NCBI RefSeq assembly: GCF_022179185.1 | Contig: NZ_BPQJ01000023.1 | Coordinates: 46,210 to 110,209, forward strand | Origin: Methylobacterium frigidaeris | Lineage (GTDB): Bacteria; Pseudomonadota; Alphaproteobacteria; Rhizobiales; Beijerinckiaceae | Reading direction: 5' to 3' | DNA: 64,000 nt | Shown: positions 1 to 8,903 of the stretch, one piece after another | Position numbering within the stretch: position 1 is the stretch's first letter | Layout of the letters: each line of letters begins with the position of its first letter | The notes under the pieces: model-generated | Databases searched by the model: none | What the model saw: the letters and a program-made list of their open reading frames with translations, nothing else | Told to the model about the DNA's origin: nothing | Translations under genes and position numbers: made by a program

Positions 1-404
1 CACCTCCAACCTATGAAGAAGCATATTTCATGCCAATAGACACGCAGGCAGAGTAGTTTGCAACCATTTTATGCCAATGGAGTCATATTGCAGGATCCGT
101 AAGACACCCCAAATAAAAAATAAGAATATATGATAAAATAAAAGAAAATAACCGTTAAATGGATATCATTATTGCTGCATTATCTTTCAATAGTTCTTGC
201 ATAAAAATTTAATTATCTACGATTTATACAGAATTCACCGCGACAGACATCTTCGATCCCTGCCAATCATGGCCTGGATCTTTCAAATCTGGTCGGCCCG
301 TCGGTGGGTTTCCTCGGCCGGGTCGCCCCCGAGGGATGTGTCTCTGGGCAGGCTGTTGAGTAGACGCATACGGAGAATTCACAGGGGGTGTGCGAGTCTG
401 AGGC
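1..404. other. AT-rich intergenic stretch, no gene seen
   Basis: The first 230 bases are strikingly AT-rich compared with the rest of the window, and the following 170 return to high GC. I see no convincing coding sequence. The short open frames here have no recognisable protein pattern. The stretch lies just outside the insertion-sequence remnants that start near 405. Confidence 0.5.
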
Positions 405-590
405 ATGGCTCGGACTGTCTGTGTGATCCCGAATGCCGCCGACCTGACGCGCCTGCCATCGTCATCGATCGGGCAGGCCCTTCAAGCACATCCAGCGCGC
501 CCACATCATCCTGCCCTCGGCCGAGCGCCTCCCCGTCCGGGTCTTCGCCCGGCAAGCGGGGGCAGCCGACCGGCCACTCGACGGATCACG
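405..590 (+). pseudogene. IS630-family transposase, N-terminal remnant
   Basis: The frame starting at 405 opens with MARTVCVIPNAADLTRL. After a frameshift near 470 it continues in another frame as FKHIQRAHIILPSAERLPV and then VFARQAGA. This pattern matches the start of IS630-type transposases (helix-turn-helix region with an RAQIVLLSAERLP-like segment). Only about 60 residues remain and the catalytic domain is absent, so it cannot be functional. It runs directly into an IS481-type remnant, which suggests one element inserted into or deleted through the other. Confidence 0.6.
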
Positions 591-950
591 GCGGTCTTCC
601 TCGGCGAGGTCTCGGATCCATGCCTTGCACGTTTCATGCTGTACTGACAGGCGACGGCACTCACATTCACCGACAGCAGGTCCGTGAACGAGTAAGCCGA
701 GGCCGCAGCCGCCGCTGAATCGGGCGAGCGCGGTGCGTCGCGCGTCTCCCGCCGGGATGCGTTCGACTGGGCCTGCGAGCAGAACAAGATCGAGGTTCGC
801 CCGACCGAGCCGCGCTGCCGTTGACAATGGGTCAAGTCGAGCGGATGAACCGGACCATCAAGGATGCGGCCGCCCGGCGCTACCACGACGGCAGCCCCGA
901 GCAGCTCTGCGCTCACTTCACCGATTTCATTGCCGCCTACACCTATAACC
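591..950 (+). pseudogene. IS481-family transposase, C-terminal remnant
   Basis: Fragments in shifting frames resemble the DDE domain of IS481 transposases. A degraded VLTDNGTHFTD-like piece lies near 640-680, AFDWACEQNKIEVRPTEPR near 757-815, and then GQVERMNRTIKDAAARRYH from about 829, ending in FIAAYTYN at 948. At least two frameshifts and in-frame stops interrupt it. The usual end (RRLKTLKGLTPYEF) is missing. The remnant stops within a few bases of the stop codon of the RTX glycosidase on the other strand (953), so a deletion probably ended there. Confidence 0.7.
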
Positions 951-952
951 TC

Positions 953-2650
953 TCAGGTCACGACCTTGAAATCAGAGGCGGACAGATCCAATCCCCTGTC
1001 GAGCGTCGCGATTTGGACGGCAGCAGCGCCTCCGGCGCCGTCCTTGTCCCACCAGAGCCGCGAGGCGTCGGACTCGTAGATGAATTGTCCGAACCCGGCA
1101 GGCGCATTCGTATGTCCTGTCGTGTTGGTGGTAAAATGTCCGTCGAGGTTAGCACCAGCCACGAGGCCGCCCGTGAAAGCCGATGCCGATACCTCGATCG
1201 CGTCCTCGCCCAGGACGAAGCCGCGAATGCGGTCGATTCCTTCCCCGGCCTGCCCCAGCCTGTAAATGTCGGCTCCCGCCCCGCCCTGAAGCAGGTCGGC
1301 GCCGCTGCCGCCGATCAGCAGGTCGGCGCCGGTGCCCCCAATCAGGGTATCGTTCCCAGCCCCGCCCATCAGAGTGTCGTCGCCGTCGCTGCCGCTGAGT
1401 CTGTCGGCGCCGCCGAGGCCGGAGATCAGGTTGGCGGCCTGGTCACCGGTCAAGGTATTGGCACTGTCGTCGCCGATGATCGCTGATGACGGCGACGCGG
1501 CTGTCGCAGTCAGGGTCACGAAGACTGGATGGTCCACGACGGTCAGATCCAGGTTCCGCACCCCTGGGGCCGTCCGGGTCGCCACCGCACCTGTCAGCGG
1601 ATCGTAGATCGACGCGTCGGCGGCCGATCCCAGTTGCAGCTGTACCGTCTCGGCGGAGGGCTTGATGGCCTGCATGGTCGCCTCGTTCCACACGTCCGGC
1701 TCGCGCCAGAGGGCGACGACGAACTCTCCGCTCGATTTCTGCATCAGCAGGGAGCGGACGTCGCTCGGTGCGGTCAGGGTGTAGTCGAGGGTGCCCGGCG
1801 CGAAGCTCGCCGCCGTGGCACCACCGTCGTTCAGGATCGTCTCGAGGTTGTGGAGAGCCTGAGCCGAGGGCTTGGGGCTGTTATCGCCGTAGTACAGGCC
1901 GTAGCTGTCCCAATCGGGGTTCTGCCAGTCGCGCAGGGCGAAGAGCCCGACGTTCTTCGCACCGCGGCTGACCGAGTCCATGTAGGTGTTGAGGATCAGC
2001 TTGGCCTGCGTGGCGTCGTCGACGCCGTTCGGGTTCGACCCCGGCAGCGTATAGTACCCAGTCTCGGTGATGACGAACGGCTTTCCAGGGTCCAGCGCGG
2101 TCATGTTGTCGAGTTCGCGCTTGAGCGACGCGTCCGGCTCGTCGCCACGTTGCGCGTACGAGTGGACGTTGATCATGTCGCTCGCCGACGCCATCCAAGA
2201 TGACGGCCCGGCGACCGGGATGGCTGAGGTGACCGGGTTCGCCTTCATCGCCGCATAAAAGTCGGCCTGCCAGGCCTGGGCCCCGGCCATCCCGGTCTTG
2301 CCGGCATAGGTCACGCCCCAGTTGCTCGGCTCGTTCGGCCCCTCGACGAAGGACACGGACCCGGGATGCGCCTTGACGAAGCTCGCGACCGCCGCCGCGT
2401 TGGCAGCCGGGGTCACGCTCGTGTCGACCAGAAAATCGAGCTTCAGGTTCGCGCCGACGAGCGCGTCGACATAGGGCGCGGTCCACGCGTTATTCGGAGA
2501 CAGCACGCCGACCCGCATCGTGTCGATCCCGGCATAGGTCGCCTGCGAGATCATCGTGCTCACGTCGGACCAATTTCCCTGCGTGATGTCGGTGTGCACG
2601 CCGAGCGCGTTGTCGACATCGTAAGCGCGAAGAGCTTTCTGGAGGGTCAT
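953..2650 (-). CDS. RTX-repeat secreted glycosidase-like protein (clan GH-A fold)
   Basis: This is a 565-residue protein. Residues 1 to about 280 look like a TIM-barrel glycoside hydrolase: VEGPNEPSNW (putative acid/base Glu near residue 107) and VITETGYYTL (putative nucleophile Glu near 195) are the paired glutamates of clan GH-A. A beta-rich domain follows. About eight glycine/aspartate nonapeptide repeats of the GGxGxDxL type follow at roughly residues 392-465, which are the calcium-binding RTX repeats of type I secretion substrates. There is no N-terminal signal peptide, consistent with that route. No type I transporter gene is in the window. The protein aligns over most of its length with the product at 7256-8560, so it probably trims or releases the EPS made here. 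The substrate is unknown. Confidence 0.8.
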   Translation of the reverse strand: MTLQKALRAYDVDNALGVHTDITQGNWSDVSTMISQATYAGIDTMRVGVLSPNNAWTAPYVDALVGANLKLDFLVDTSVTPAANAAAVASFVKAHPGSVSFVEGPNEPSNWGVTYAGKTGMAGAQAWQADFYAAMKANPVTSAIPVAGPSSWMASASDMINVHSYAQRGDEPDASLKRELDNMTALDPGKPFVITETGYYTLPGSNPNGVDDATQAKLILNTYMDSVSRGAKNVGLFALRDWQNPDWDSYGLYYGDNSPKPSAQALHNLETILNDGGATAASFAPGTLDYTLTAPSDVRSLLMQKSSGEFVVALWREPDVWNEATMQAIKPSAETVQLQLGSAADASIYDPLTGAVATRTAPGVRNLDLTVVDHPVFVTLTATAASPSSAIIGDDSANTLTGDQAANLISGLGGADRLSGSDGDDTLMGGAGNDTLIGGTGADLLIGGSGADLLQGGAGADIYRLGQAGEGIDRIRGFVLGEDAIEVSASAFTGGLVAGANLDGHFTTNTTGHTNAPAGFGQFIYESDASRLWWDKDGAGGAAAVQIATLDRGLDLSASDFKVVT

Positions 2651-3243
2651 GTCACGAAGACTCCGTTCGCGCGATCGACGACCCCGCGGCTCCGTCGTCG
2701 GACAGGCCGGGAGGTGAAATCGACGACGCGGGCAAGACTCGGGCGCTCCAGGCTATGCTGGATGTGCCGTGCGTCAGCGTTGTTCATGGATCGCGGTCGC
2801 GCCGTGCAAGGCTGATGCGCCGAACCGCAGAGTGTGGCTTCGAAAAGACGTACAGGAATAATTACGGACTTAACTTTGAAGAAGTCCGCAATATTGATCG
2901 CAACATAAGAAATAACTCATTTATATACATGGACGCGCCCTATAGGTCTCCATTAATTCGCCCCGCTCCGGTGTCCTGCTGCTCACGACCCAGCTGGGCA
3001 ATACCCGCTTAACAATTGTGAGTTGCGGTGGCAAGCGCGCGGGTGCCGCCCGGGCCCGGCTGTCCGGCAGGGCCGGGCAGCGTGTCGGGGAAAGGCTGAC
3101 GTCGATCGCGGATTTCCCGTCGGGCCGGATCTGGCGAGACAGGATACGAACTGGCCTGAGCGAAGACTGTATCGACCCGGGGGCGGGACAGCTGCCTCAG
3201 TCCGACGTCGGCGAGAAGCCGCGAGCCAACGGGAAGCCAGCCC
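2651..3243. promoter_or_regulatory. Divergent intergenic region between glycosidase and GT8 genes
   Basis: These 593 bases separate two divergently transcribed EPS genes and must carry both promoters. The central part (about 2840-2960) is AT-rich, unlike the flanks. I could not assign specific -35/-10 boxes or an operator. The short open frames inside do not look like real proteins. Confidence 0.4.
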
Positions 3244-4287
3244 ATGAAACCCGGCTGCATCTGCTACGTCACGGATCGGAACTACCTGTTCGTCACGCTG
3301 GTCTCGGCGATGCAGGCCCGGGCTCAGGTCGCAGCCTCGCAAGCGGACGTCCTGCTGCTTGCGATCGACGACGGTCCAGAGACCGACACCTACCGGCGGA
3401 TCTGCGACCAGGAGGGCATCGTCTTTCTCAACGTGGCAGCTCGGGCCGAGGCTGTGCTCAAGGATGCCCTCGGCGACATCTACCGGACGGGGTTCGCCGG
3501 TCGGATCTCGGCAGCGACGCTGGTGCGCCTGGTGATCTCGGACTTCGTGACTGGCGATTACGGCCGCATGCTGTACATCGACGGCGACACCCAGATCAAC
3601 GGATCGCTCGACGCCCTGCTCCAGCGGGATCTGCCGGCCGGCCGGTTCCTCGCCGCACGCGACTATACGTCGGTGATGACGAGCGCCGGCCTCGCGGTCC
3701 CGGACCAGTTCAGCCCGAACTACGGGCTGCTCGGCGTGCCGAAGTCGCGGCGGGGCTACTACTTCAACGCCGGCGTGATCGTGAGCGACTTCGAGGACTG
3801 GAAGCATATCGGGCGCGTGGCGCTGGCGTATTTCGTCGAATCAGGAGGCAAGCTTCAGTTCCACGATCAGGATGCGCTCAACGGAGCCTGCTGGGAACAG
3901 CATCTGCCGCTCTCGAACCGTTGGAACTTTCCCCGGCAGTTCCTGCACTTGCGACCCAGGTTGAGCTACCGGCCCGAGATCGTTCACTTCATGGCCAATC
4001 CCAAGCCGTGGCACGGGGTGCTTCCGCCTTGGGGCGAGAAGGAATATCGCGTGTACCGCGACGCGATCGACCGGCATCCCGAACTGGCCGGCGACATTCC
4101 GACCCTGTCGTGGGCGCGGCTCCACGCCTACCGCCTGAAATCGACCTTCTATCATCTGCGCGACCGGTTGCAGGATCGGCAGAACGAACGCATCGCAGCT
4201 GTCCTCGACGAACAGTTCCTGGATGCGCCGCACCGTGCAACCGAACGGCTGCCGGCCCCTGCCTCGCGTCTGATGGCGCAGCCGTGA
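3244..4287 (+). CDS. Family 8 glycosyltransferase
   Basis: This 347-residue cytoplasmic enzyme probably adds a hexose or uronic acid residue to the lipid-linked EPS repeat unit. The GT8 hallmark MLYIDGDTQINGSLDALL is present near residues 110-127, with the metal-binding DxD. A later FHDQDALNGACW segment (around residue 206) and a HFMANPKPWH segment near 250 match the conserved acidic and histidine motifs of this family. There is no signal peptide or membrane span. The start ATG is preceded by GGGAAGCC. It is the first of a plus-strand run of EPS genes, followed after about 260 bases by a GT4 gene. Confidence 0.85.
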   Translation: MKPGCICYVTDRNYLFVTLVSAMQARAQVAASQADVLLLAIDDGPETDTYRRICDQEGIVFLNVAARAEAVLKDALGDIYRTGFAGRISAATLVRLVISDFVTGDYGRMLYIDGDTQINGSLDALLQRDLPAGRFLAARDYTSVMTSAGLAVPDQFSPNYGLLGVPKSRRGYYFNAGVIVSDFEDWKHIGRVALAYFVESGGKLQFHDQDALNGACWEQHLPLSNRWNFPRQFLHLRPRLSYRPEIVHFMANPKPWHGVLPPWGEKEYRVYRDAIDRHPELAGDIPTLSWARLHAYRLKSTFYHLRDRLQDRQNERIAAVLDEQFLDAPHRATERLPAPASRLMAQP

Positions 4288-4549
4288 AGTGGCCTCGCGA
4301 GCACGGAGAGCGTTCCGCATTCCTGCCTCGACGGGTTGCCCGGGGCGTCGAGTAATCGTCCTGGATACGGCAGGCCGGGTTGCGCCGTCACGAATCCCAA
4401 CGCCGCTGGGAGTCAGGCGCGTCCGGTGCCGCTGCGCCCCGCGATCCCGCGGAGGTGGCGCGCACCGTCCCGAATCCCCGCCCGACCCCGTGGGCCGGAC
4501 CTTCCCACACTGCAAGGCCACGCTCTGCCCTGATCGAGGAGCCTCTTCG

Positions 4550-5707
4550 ATGCGCGTTGCAATCATCCATTACTGGCTTGTCGGCATGCGCGGGGGCGAG
4601 AAGGTGCTCGAGGCGCTTCTGCGGATCTATCCGCAGGCCGACATCTTCACCCATGTCTACGATCCCTCGGCGGTGAGCGACGCGATCCGCCGACGGACGG
4701 TGAGGCAGACCTTCATCGGCGCGCTGCCGATGGCCTCTCGTCTCTACAAGAACTACCTTCCCTTGATGCCGATGGCTCTAGAGCAGCTGGACCTGCGCCA
4801 ATACGATCTCATCATCAGCAGCGAGGCCGGACCGGCGAAGGGGATCATCCCGCCGCCCAACGCCCTGCACATCTGCTACTGTCACTCGCCAATGCGCTAC
4901 ATCTGGAACATGTTCCACGATTACAGAGCAAATGCCGGGTTCCTGAAGCGTTTGCTGATGCTGCCTGCCGCCCACTACGTGCGCAACTGGGACGCCGTCT
5001 CGGCGCAGCGCGTCGACCACTTCGTCGCCAATTCCCGCACCGTCGCCAGCCGGATCGCGCGGTACTACCACCGTGATGCCGAGGTGATCCCGCCTCCCGT
5101 GATGGTCGACGATTTCGAGGTCGTGCGCGAGGCAGAACGGGGCGACTATTACCTCATGGCAGGCGAGCTCGTCGCCTATAAGCGCCCCGACCTCGCAGTC
5201 GAGGCCTTCAACACGATGCGCCGCCGGCTGGTGGTGATCGGCGGCGGCGAGATGCTGGCCGCCATCCGGCGCATGGCCGGCCCGACGGTCGAGGTGCTCG
5301 GTCCTCGGCCCTTCTCGGAGCTGCGGCACCACTACGCGCGCTGCCAAGCGCTGATCTTCCCGGGCGAGGAGGATTTCGGCCTCGTGCCGGTCGAGGCGAT
5401 GGCGAGCGGTAGGCCGGTGATCGCGTTCCGCCGCGGCGGCGCGGGCGAGACCGTGGTGGAGGGTGAGACCGGCGTGTTCTTCGACGAGCAGAGCGTCGCG
5501 GCGATCATCGATGCCGAGCAGAGATTCCGGGCGCAATCCTTCTCGCCCGAGGCATGCCGCGCCCGGGCCGAGCGGTTCGCCACCGCGGTGTTCGAGCGTC
5601 GCATGCGCAGTTTCGTCGAATCCTGCCTGCGGGCGGCTGCGGCGAGCTCGCCCGCGTCGGCTCCGCGTCCGGTCCCCGCCCCGGCCCTGGTCTCTGCCCG
5701 CGGTTGA
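4550..5707 (+). CDS. Family 4 glycosyltransferase
   Basis: This 385-residue GT-B fold enzyme likely transfers a sugar to the EPS repeat unit. The N-terminal half starts MRVAIIHYWLVGMRGGEKVL, a glycine-containing loop typical of GT4. The C-terminal donor-binding half has FPGEEDFGLVPVEAMASG, which carries the E-x7-E signature. The open frame extends upstream to 4289, but a good ribosome site (GAGGAGCC, about 8 bases upstream) and the family alignment favour the ATG at 4550. The extra upstream residues look like non-coding translation. No membrane spans are visible. Confidence 0.88.
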   Translation: MRVAIIHYWLVGMRGGEKVLEALLRIYPQADIFTHVYDPSAVSDAIRRRTVRQTFIGALPMASRLYKNYLPLMPMALEQLDLRQYDLIISSEAGPAKGIIPPPNALHICYCHSPMRYIWNMFHDYRANAGFLKRLLMLPAAHYVRNWDAVSAQRVDHFVANSRTVASRIARYYHRDAEVIPPPVMVDDFEVVREAERGDYYLMAGELVAYKRPDLAVEAFNTMRRRLVVIGGGEMLAAIRRMAGPTVEVLGPRPFSELRHHYARCQALIFPGEEDFGLVPVEAMASGRPVIAFRRGGAGETVVEGETGVFFDEQSVAAIIDAEQRFRAQSFSPEACRARAERFATAVFERRMRSFVESCLRAAAASSPASAPRPVPAPALVSARG

Positions 5708-5800
5708 GCCGGTATCGCCGGAGGGCCCCGCTTCCGGCATCGTTGAGGATTCCGAGGACGGCTCGGGAGCCTCGGACCAGAGGGAGCCGCGACAGGCACG

Positions 5801-7225
5801 ATGACCTTCGAAGTAATGGGCGTACTGACGCTTGCCGCCGGCATCCTGTGCCTCCTGTACGGTCGTGCCACGGCAATCGGCCTGTTCCTGTTCTCGACCC
5901 TGCTCGGTTCGTCGGCGGCGACGATCTTGACCGCCCTCGGCTCGGCGAACGTGCAGCCGGCTCATCTGCTGCTCGGCTTCCTGCTGCTCGTCTGCTCGCG
6001 TCCGCCCTACGCGGTCCGCGCGCTGCAGGGTCTCGCCTTCCCGTCCCCGGGCTTCTGGTTCTTGCTGACGGGGATATACGGCGTATTCTCGGCCGTCTTC
6101 CTCCCGCGCCTGTTCGAGGGAGCGAGCTACGTCTTCGCCATCAGCCGCACGGCCTTCGGCAAGGCCATCCTGATGACGCCGCTCACTCCCGGCAGCGGCA
6201 ACATCACGCAAACGGTCTACTTCCTGGGAAACGTTGCGTGCTTCTGCATCTTCTACGGCTTCACGCAGGACCGGTCGGGCAAGCGGATCGTTGCTGACGC
6301 GCTCGTCTTGTGCGGCATCATCAACATCGGATTCGCCGTCCTCGACTACGTGACCTTCGCGACCGGCACCGCCAGCCTTCTCGGATTCATGCGCAACGCG
6401 AGCTACAACATGCTCGACGCGACCGAGATGGCCGGCATGAAGCGCATCGTCGGCTCCTTCACCGAAGCCTCCGCCTTCGCGGGGGCGACGCTCGCCCTGT
6501 TCGCCTTCAGTTTCAATCTCTGGCTCAACCGCTACCGCTCGAGGCTCACCGGTCCGCTGTCGCTCCTCCTGCTGATCGCCCTGGTCCTGTCGACATCGAC
6601 CACCGCGTATGTCGGGTCGGCGATCTACCTCGCCATCGTCTACGGCGCGAACGTCGCGCGGCTCATCGCCGGTCGGGCCGGAGCGCGGCGAGCGGCCTTC
6701 CTCGGCCTCGGGCCGATAGTCCTGGCAGTCCTGGTACTCGGGGTCGCGCACACCCAGCAGGCCTCCGCCTATCTCGCGGGCCTGCTCGACCAGATCGTGT
6801 TCAACAAGGGGGTCTCGGAATCCGCACTGGAGCGAGGGAACTGGAACAGCCAGGCGATGGTCAACTTCTTCGACAGTTACGGGCTCGGCATCGGCGTGGG
6901 CAGCACCCGTGCCTCGAGCTTTGCGATCGCAGCCCTCGCGAGCATCGGAGTGCCCGGTACGGCCGCCTATCTGTGCTTCATCGCCAGCACGATCGTGGCG
7001 CCATGGCGCGAAGCCGATGTCGAGGCGTTCGCGGTCCGGAGCGCGGCCGGTTCCGCCTGCCTGGCCATGGTGACCGCCGCCTGCATCGCCGGAACGACGA
7101 TCGATCTCGGCCTGGTCTTCTACGTGCTCGCGGCGGTCGCGGCCGCGCCGCTGGCCGAGGAGCTCCGGGACCCGACGGCGGCTGCGGCGGGTGCGAAGCC
7201 GAGCCCGCTGCCCGCCCTCGCCTGA
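5801..7225 (+). CDS. Wzy-like EPS polymerase (O-antigen polymerase/ligase-type membrane protein)
   Basis: This is a 474-residue, very hydrophobic protein with about ten predicted membrane spans. A larger loop of about 40-60 residues before the last spans is typical of Wzy polymerases and O-antigen ligases. The assignment rests on topology, size and position between glycosyltransferases and a flippase, because Wzy sequences diverge too fast for motif recognition. It would polymerise flipped repeat units on the periplasmic face. It ends 30 bases before the glycosidase gene at 7256, so the two are probably co-transcribed. A ligase rather than a polymerase role cannot be excluded. Confidence 0.7.
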   Translation: MTFEVMGVLTLAAGILCLLYGRATAIGLFLFSTLLGSSAATILTALGSANVQPAHLLLGFLLLVCSRPPYAVRALQGLAFPSPGFWFLLTGIYGVFSAVFLPRLFEGASYVFAISRTAFGKAILMTPLTPGSGNITQTVYFLGNVACFCIFYGFTQDRSGKRIVADALVLCGIINIGFAVLDYVTFATGTASLLGFMRNASYNMLDATEMAGMKRIVGSFTEASAFAGATLALFAFSFNLWLNRYRSRLTGPLSLLLLIALVLSTSTTAYVGSAIYLAIVYGANVARLIAGRAGARRAAFLGLGPIVLAVLVLGVAHTQQASAYLAGLLDQIVFNKGVSESALERGNWNSQAMVNFFDSYGLGIGVGSTRASSFAIAALASIGVPGTAAYLCFIASTIVAPWREADVEAFAVRSAAGSACLAMVTAACIAGTTIDLGLVFYVLAAVAAAPLAEELRDPTAAAAGAKPSPLPALA

Positions 7226-7255
7226 GCGCGTCGCACCGTCTGCCAGGAGGATCCC

Positions 7256-8560
7256 ATGACTGACCGGAAGACCGGCCCTGCCCCGACGGCCCGGCTCACG
7301 CAGATCCGGTCCTGGGCCGCGGCCGCCCTAGGCCTGCTCGCGGGCCTCGCGGCCCTGCCGGTCACCGCCCGCACCGAGGCCCCCGACATCGCGGCCGTAC
7401 GGGCGGCCGACGTCCTCGACTTCCTCGGCGTCAACACGCATATCGCCTACACGGACAGCCGCTACGCCGATGCCGAGAAGGTCATCGACGCCCTCCGCTT
7501 CCTCCGCATCAAGCAGGTGCGAGACAGCATCCCGAACCCCGCGATCCCCGGCAACGGCTGGTACAACTATCCCACGGTCGCTCAGGCGGGCATCCGCTTC
7601 AACTTCCTGGCAGGCAGCGGCGAGGTCGACCTGAAGGATGCCGTCGCGCGGCTCGAGCAGTTCGAGCAGCGGACCCCCGGGGCGATCCTCTCCGTGGAGG
7701 GCCCCAACGAGTACAACAACTGGCCGTTTCCGTTCAACGGCAAGACGGGAAACGAGGCCGCCGTCGAGTTCCAGAACGCTCTCGACGCAGGCTTGCGCAA
7801 GAGCCCGCTCCTGAAGCACATCCCGATGTACAATCTGACGACCTGGCCGCCCGCCTTCGGGCGCTACGACCAGCTCACGATTCACGCCTACCCCAAGGGC
7901 GGCGAGCAGCCGCGCGCGGCAATCGACCAGGACATCGAGAAATTCTCCCATGACGGCCGCTTCTTTCCGGCCTCGCTCACCGAGATCGGATACTACACAC
8001 TGCAAAAGCGGATCGGCTGGGGCGGCGTCGACGCGCTTACCCAGGCCCGCCTGACGCTGAACACCGTCCTGCTGACCAAGCAGATGGGGTTTTCCTCGAT
8101 CTACCTCTACGAATTGTTCGACGCCTATCCGGATCCGGACGAGACGGAGGTCGAACGGCATTTCGGGTTGTTCACCGCCGACTACGCACCGAAGCCGGCT
8201 GCGGAGGCGCTCAGACGGCTCACGGGGGCCCTCGACGATCAAGGCGAGGGTGCGCGCTCCTTCACACCCGAGATCGTGCGTGTCGGCCTTGATGTCGCGG
8301 AGGCGAACCTCCTCGTCTGCCAGAGGTCGTCGGGCGAATTCGTGCTCGGGCTTGCGGATGAGCGGCCGGTCTGGGATCCGGAGACGCTCGCGCCCCTGGC
8401 AGTCCCGAATCGTCCGGTGCGGGTCTCGCTCGACCGTCCGCGCCTGGTCGTCTCAGCCACCGATGCGATCACCGGCGAGGCATTGCCGGTGCCGGATGGC
8501 CCGGTCAACGAGATCCCGGTCACGTTGCGCGGCAACGCGGTCCTCCTCGTCGTGAAATAG
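7256..8560 (+). CDS. Exported clan GH-A-like glycosidase, paralogue of the RTX protein
   Basis: This 434-residue protein starts with a charged segment and then a hydrophobic stretch ending near residue 36 (LGLLAGLAALPVTARTEA), a likely signal peptide. VEGPNEYNNW (Glu near residue 153) and SLTEIGYYTL (Glu near 243) mirror the two catalytic glutamates of the product at 953-2650. The match continues into the beta domain (QRSSGEFVLGL here, QKSSGEFVVAL there). It has no RTX repeats. AGGAGG sits just upstream of the start. Its place 30 bases after the Wzy-like gene suggests periplasmic trimming or length control of the polymer, as EPS-locus glycosidases do elsewhere. The substrate is not predictable from sequence alone. 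Confidence 0.8.
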   Translation: MTDRKTGPAPTARLTQIRSWAAAALGLLAGLAALPVTARTEAPDIAAVRAADVLDFLGVNTHIAYTDSRYADAEKVIDALRFLRIKQVRDSIPNPAIPGNGWYNYPTVAQAGIRFNFLAGSGEVDLKDAVARLEQFEQRTPGAILSVEGPNEYNNWPFPFNGKTGNEAAVEFQNALDAGLRKSPLLKHIPMYNLTTWPPAFGRYDQLTIHAYPKGGEQPRAAIDQDIEKFSHDGRFFPASLTEIGYYTLQKRIGWGGVDALTQARLTLNTVLLTKQMGFSSIYLYELFDAYPDPDETEVERHFGLFTADYAPKPAAEALRRLTGALDDQGEGARSFTPEIVRVGLDVAEANLLVCQRSSGEFVLGLADERPVWDPETLAPLAVPNRPVRVSLDRPRLVVSATDAITGEALPVPDGPVNEIPVTLRGNAVLLVVK

Positions 8561-8587
8561 GCGAGGTCAGGTTATTCCTGACGTCGC
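8561..8587 (+). terminator. Stem-loop directly after the glycosidase stop
   Basis: GCGAGGTCAGG at 8561-8571 pairs with CCTGACGTCGC at 8577-8587 (one mismatch) around a TTATT loop. It begins at the base after the stop codon. There is no following T-run, so it may be a Rho-assisted or mRNA-stabilising hairpin rather than a classical terminator. Confidence 0.4.
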
Positions 8588-8903
8588 GGCCGAAAGCCCG
8601 TGTTACGGCGCTGCCGCCGCCTCATCTACATTCGGCCGGCTCCGACCCGAAGACGATCGGGACATCGGGCGCCGAACATGCCTGCACGAGCATGCGCGGT
8701 GACGGCAGCTCTGGGTTTCGATGAACGGTGGCCGTCGCGGGTATGTGACGGACCCTGATCGCTCCGTCGCGGAGGCTGGGTCGCAGGCCGGACGCCCCAC
8801 CGTTTGCGTAACCCAGACGTCCGTCCTGCCACAGCGACGGCGAAGCGATCGCCGGGCGATCGACCTTGGGAAATCTCGAGACAATCCGCGAGGCACGCGC
8901 GTC
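8588..8903. other. Intergenic region before GT2 gene
   Basis: About 315 bases without a convincing gene. An open frame runs through from 8721 into the glycosyltransferase, but its first 61 residues are arginine-rich and unlike any GT2 N-terminus, so I treat them as untranslated. A promoter for the following GT2 and flippase genes probably lies here. I see no clear boxes. Confidence 0.35.

Noticed and set aside
4289..4549. N-terminal extension of the GT4 gene
   Set aside because: Pro/Arg-rich translation without family similarity. A good ribosome site and the family start lie at 4550.
8721..8903. N-terminal extension of the GT2 gene
   Set aside because: The 61 extra residues are Arg-rich, have no match to the family start, and the ATG at 8904 begins the conserved domain.
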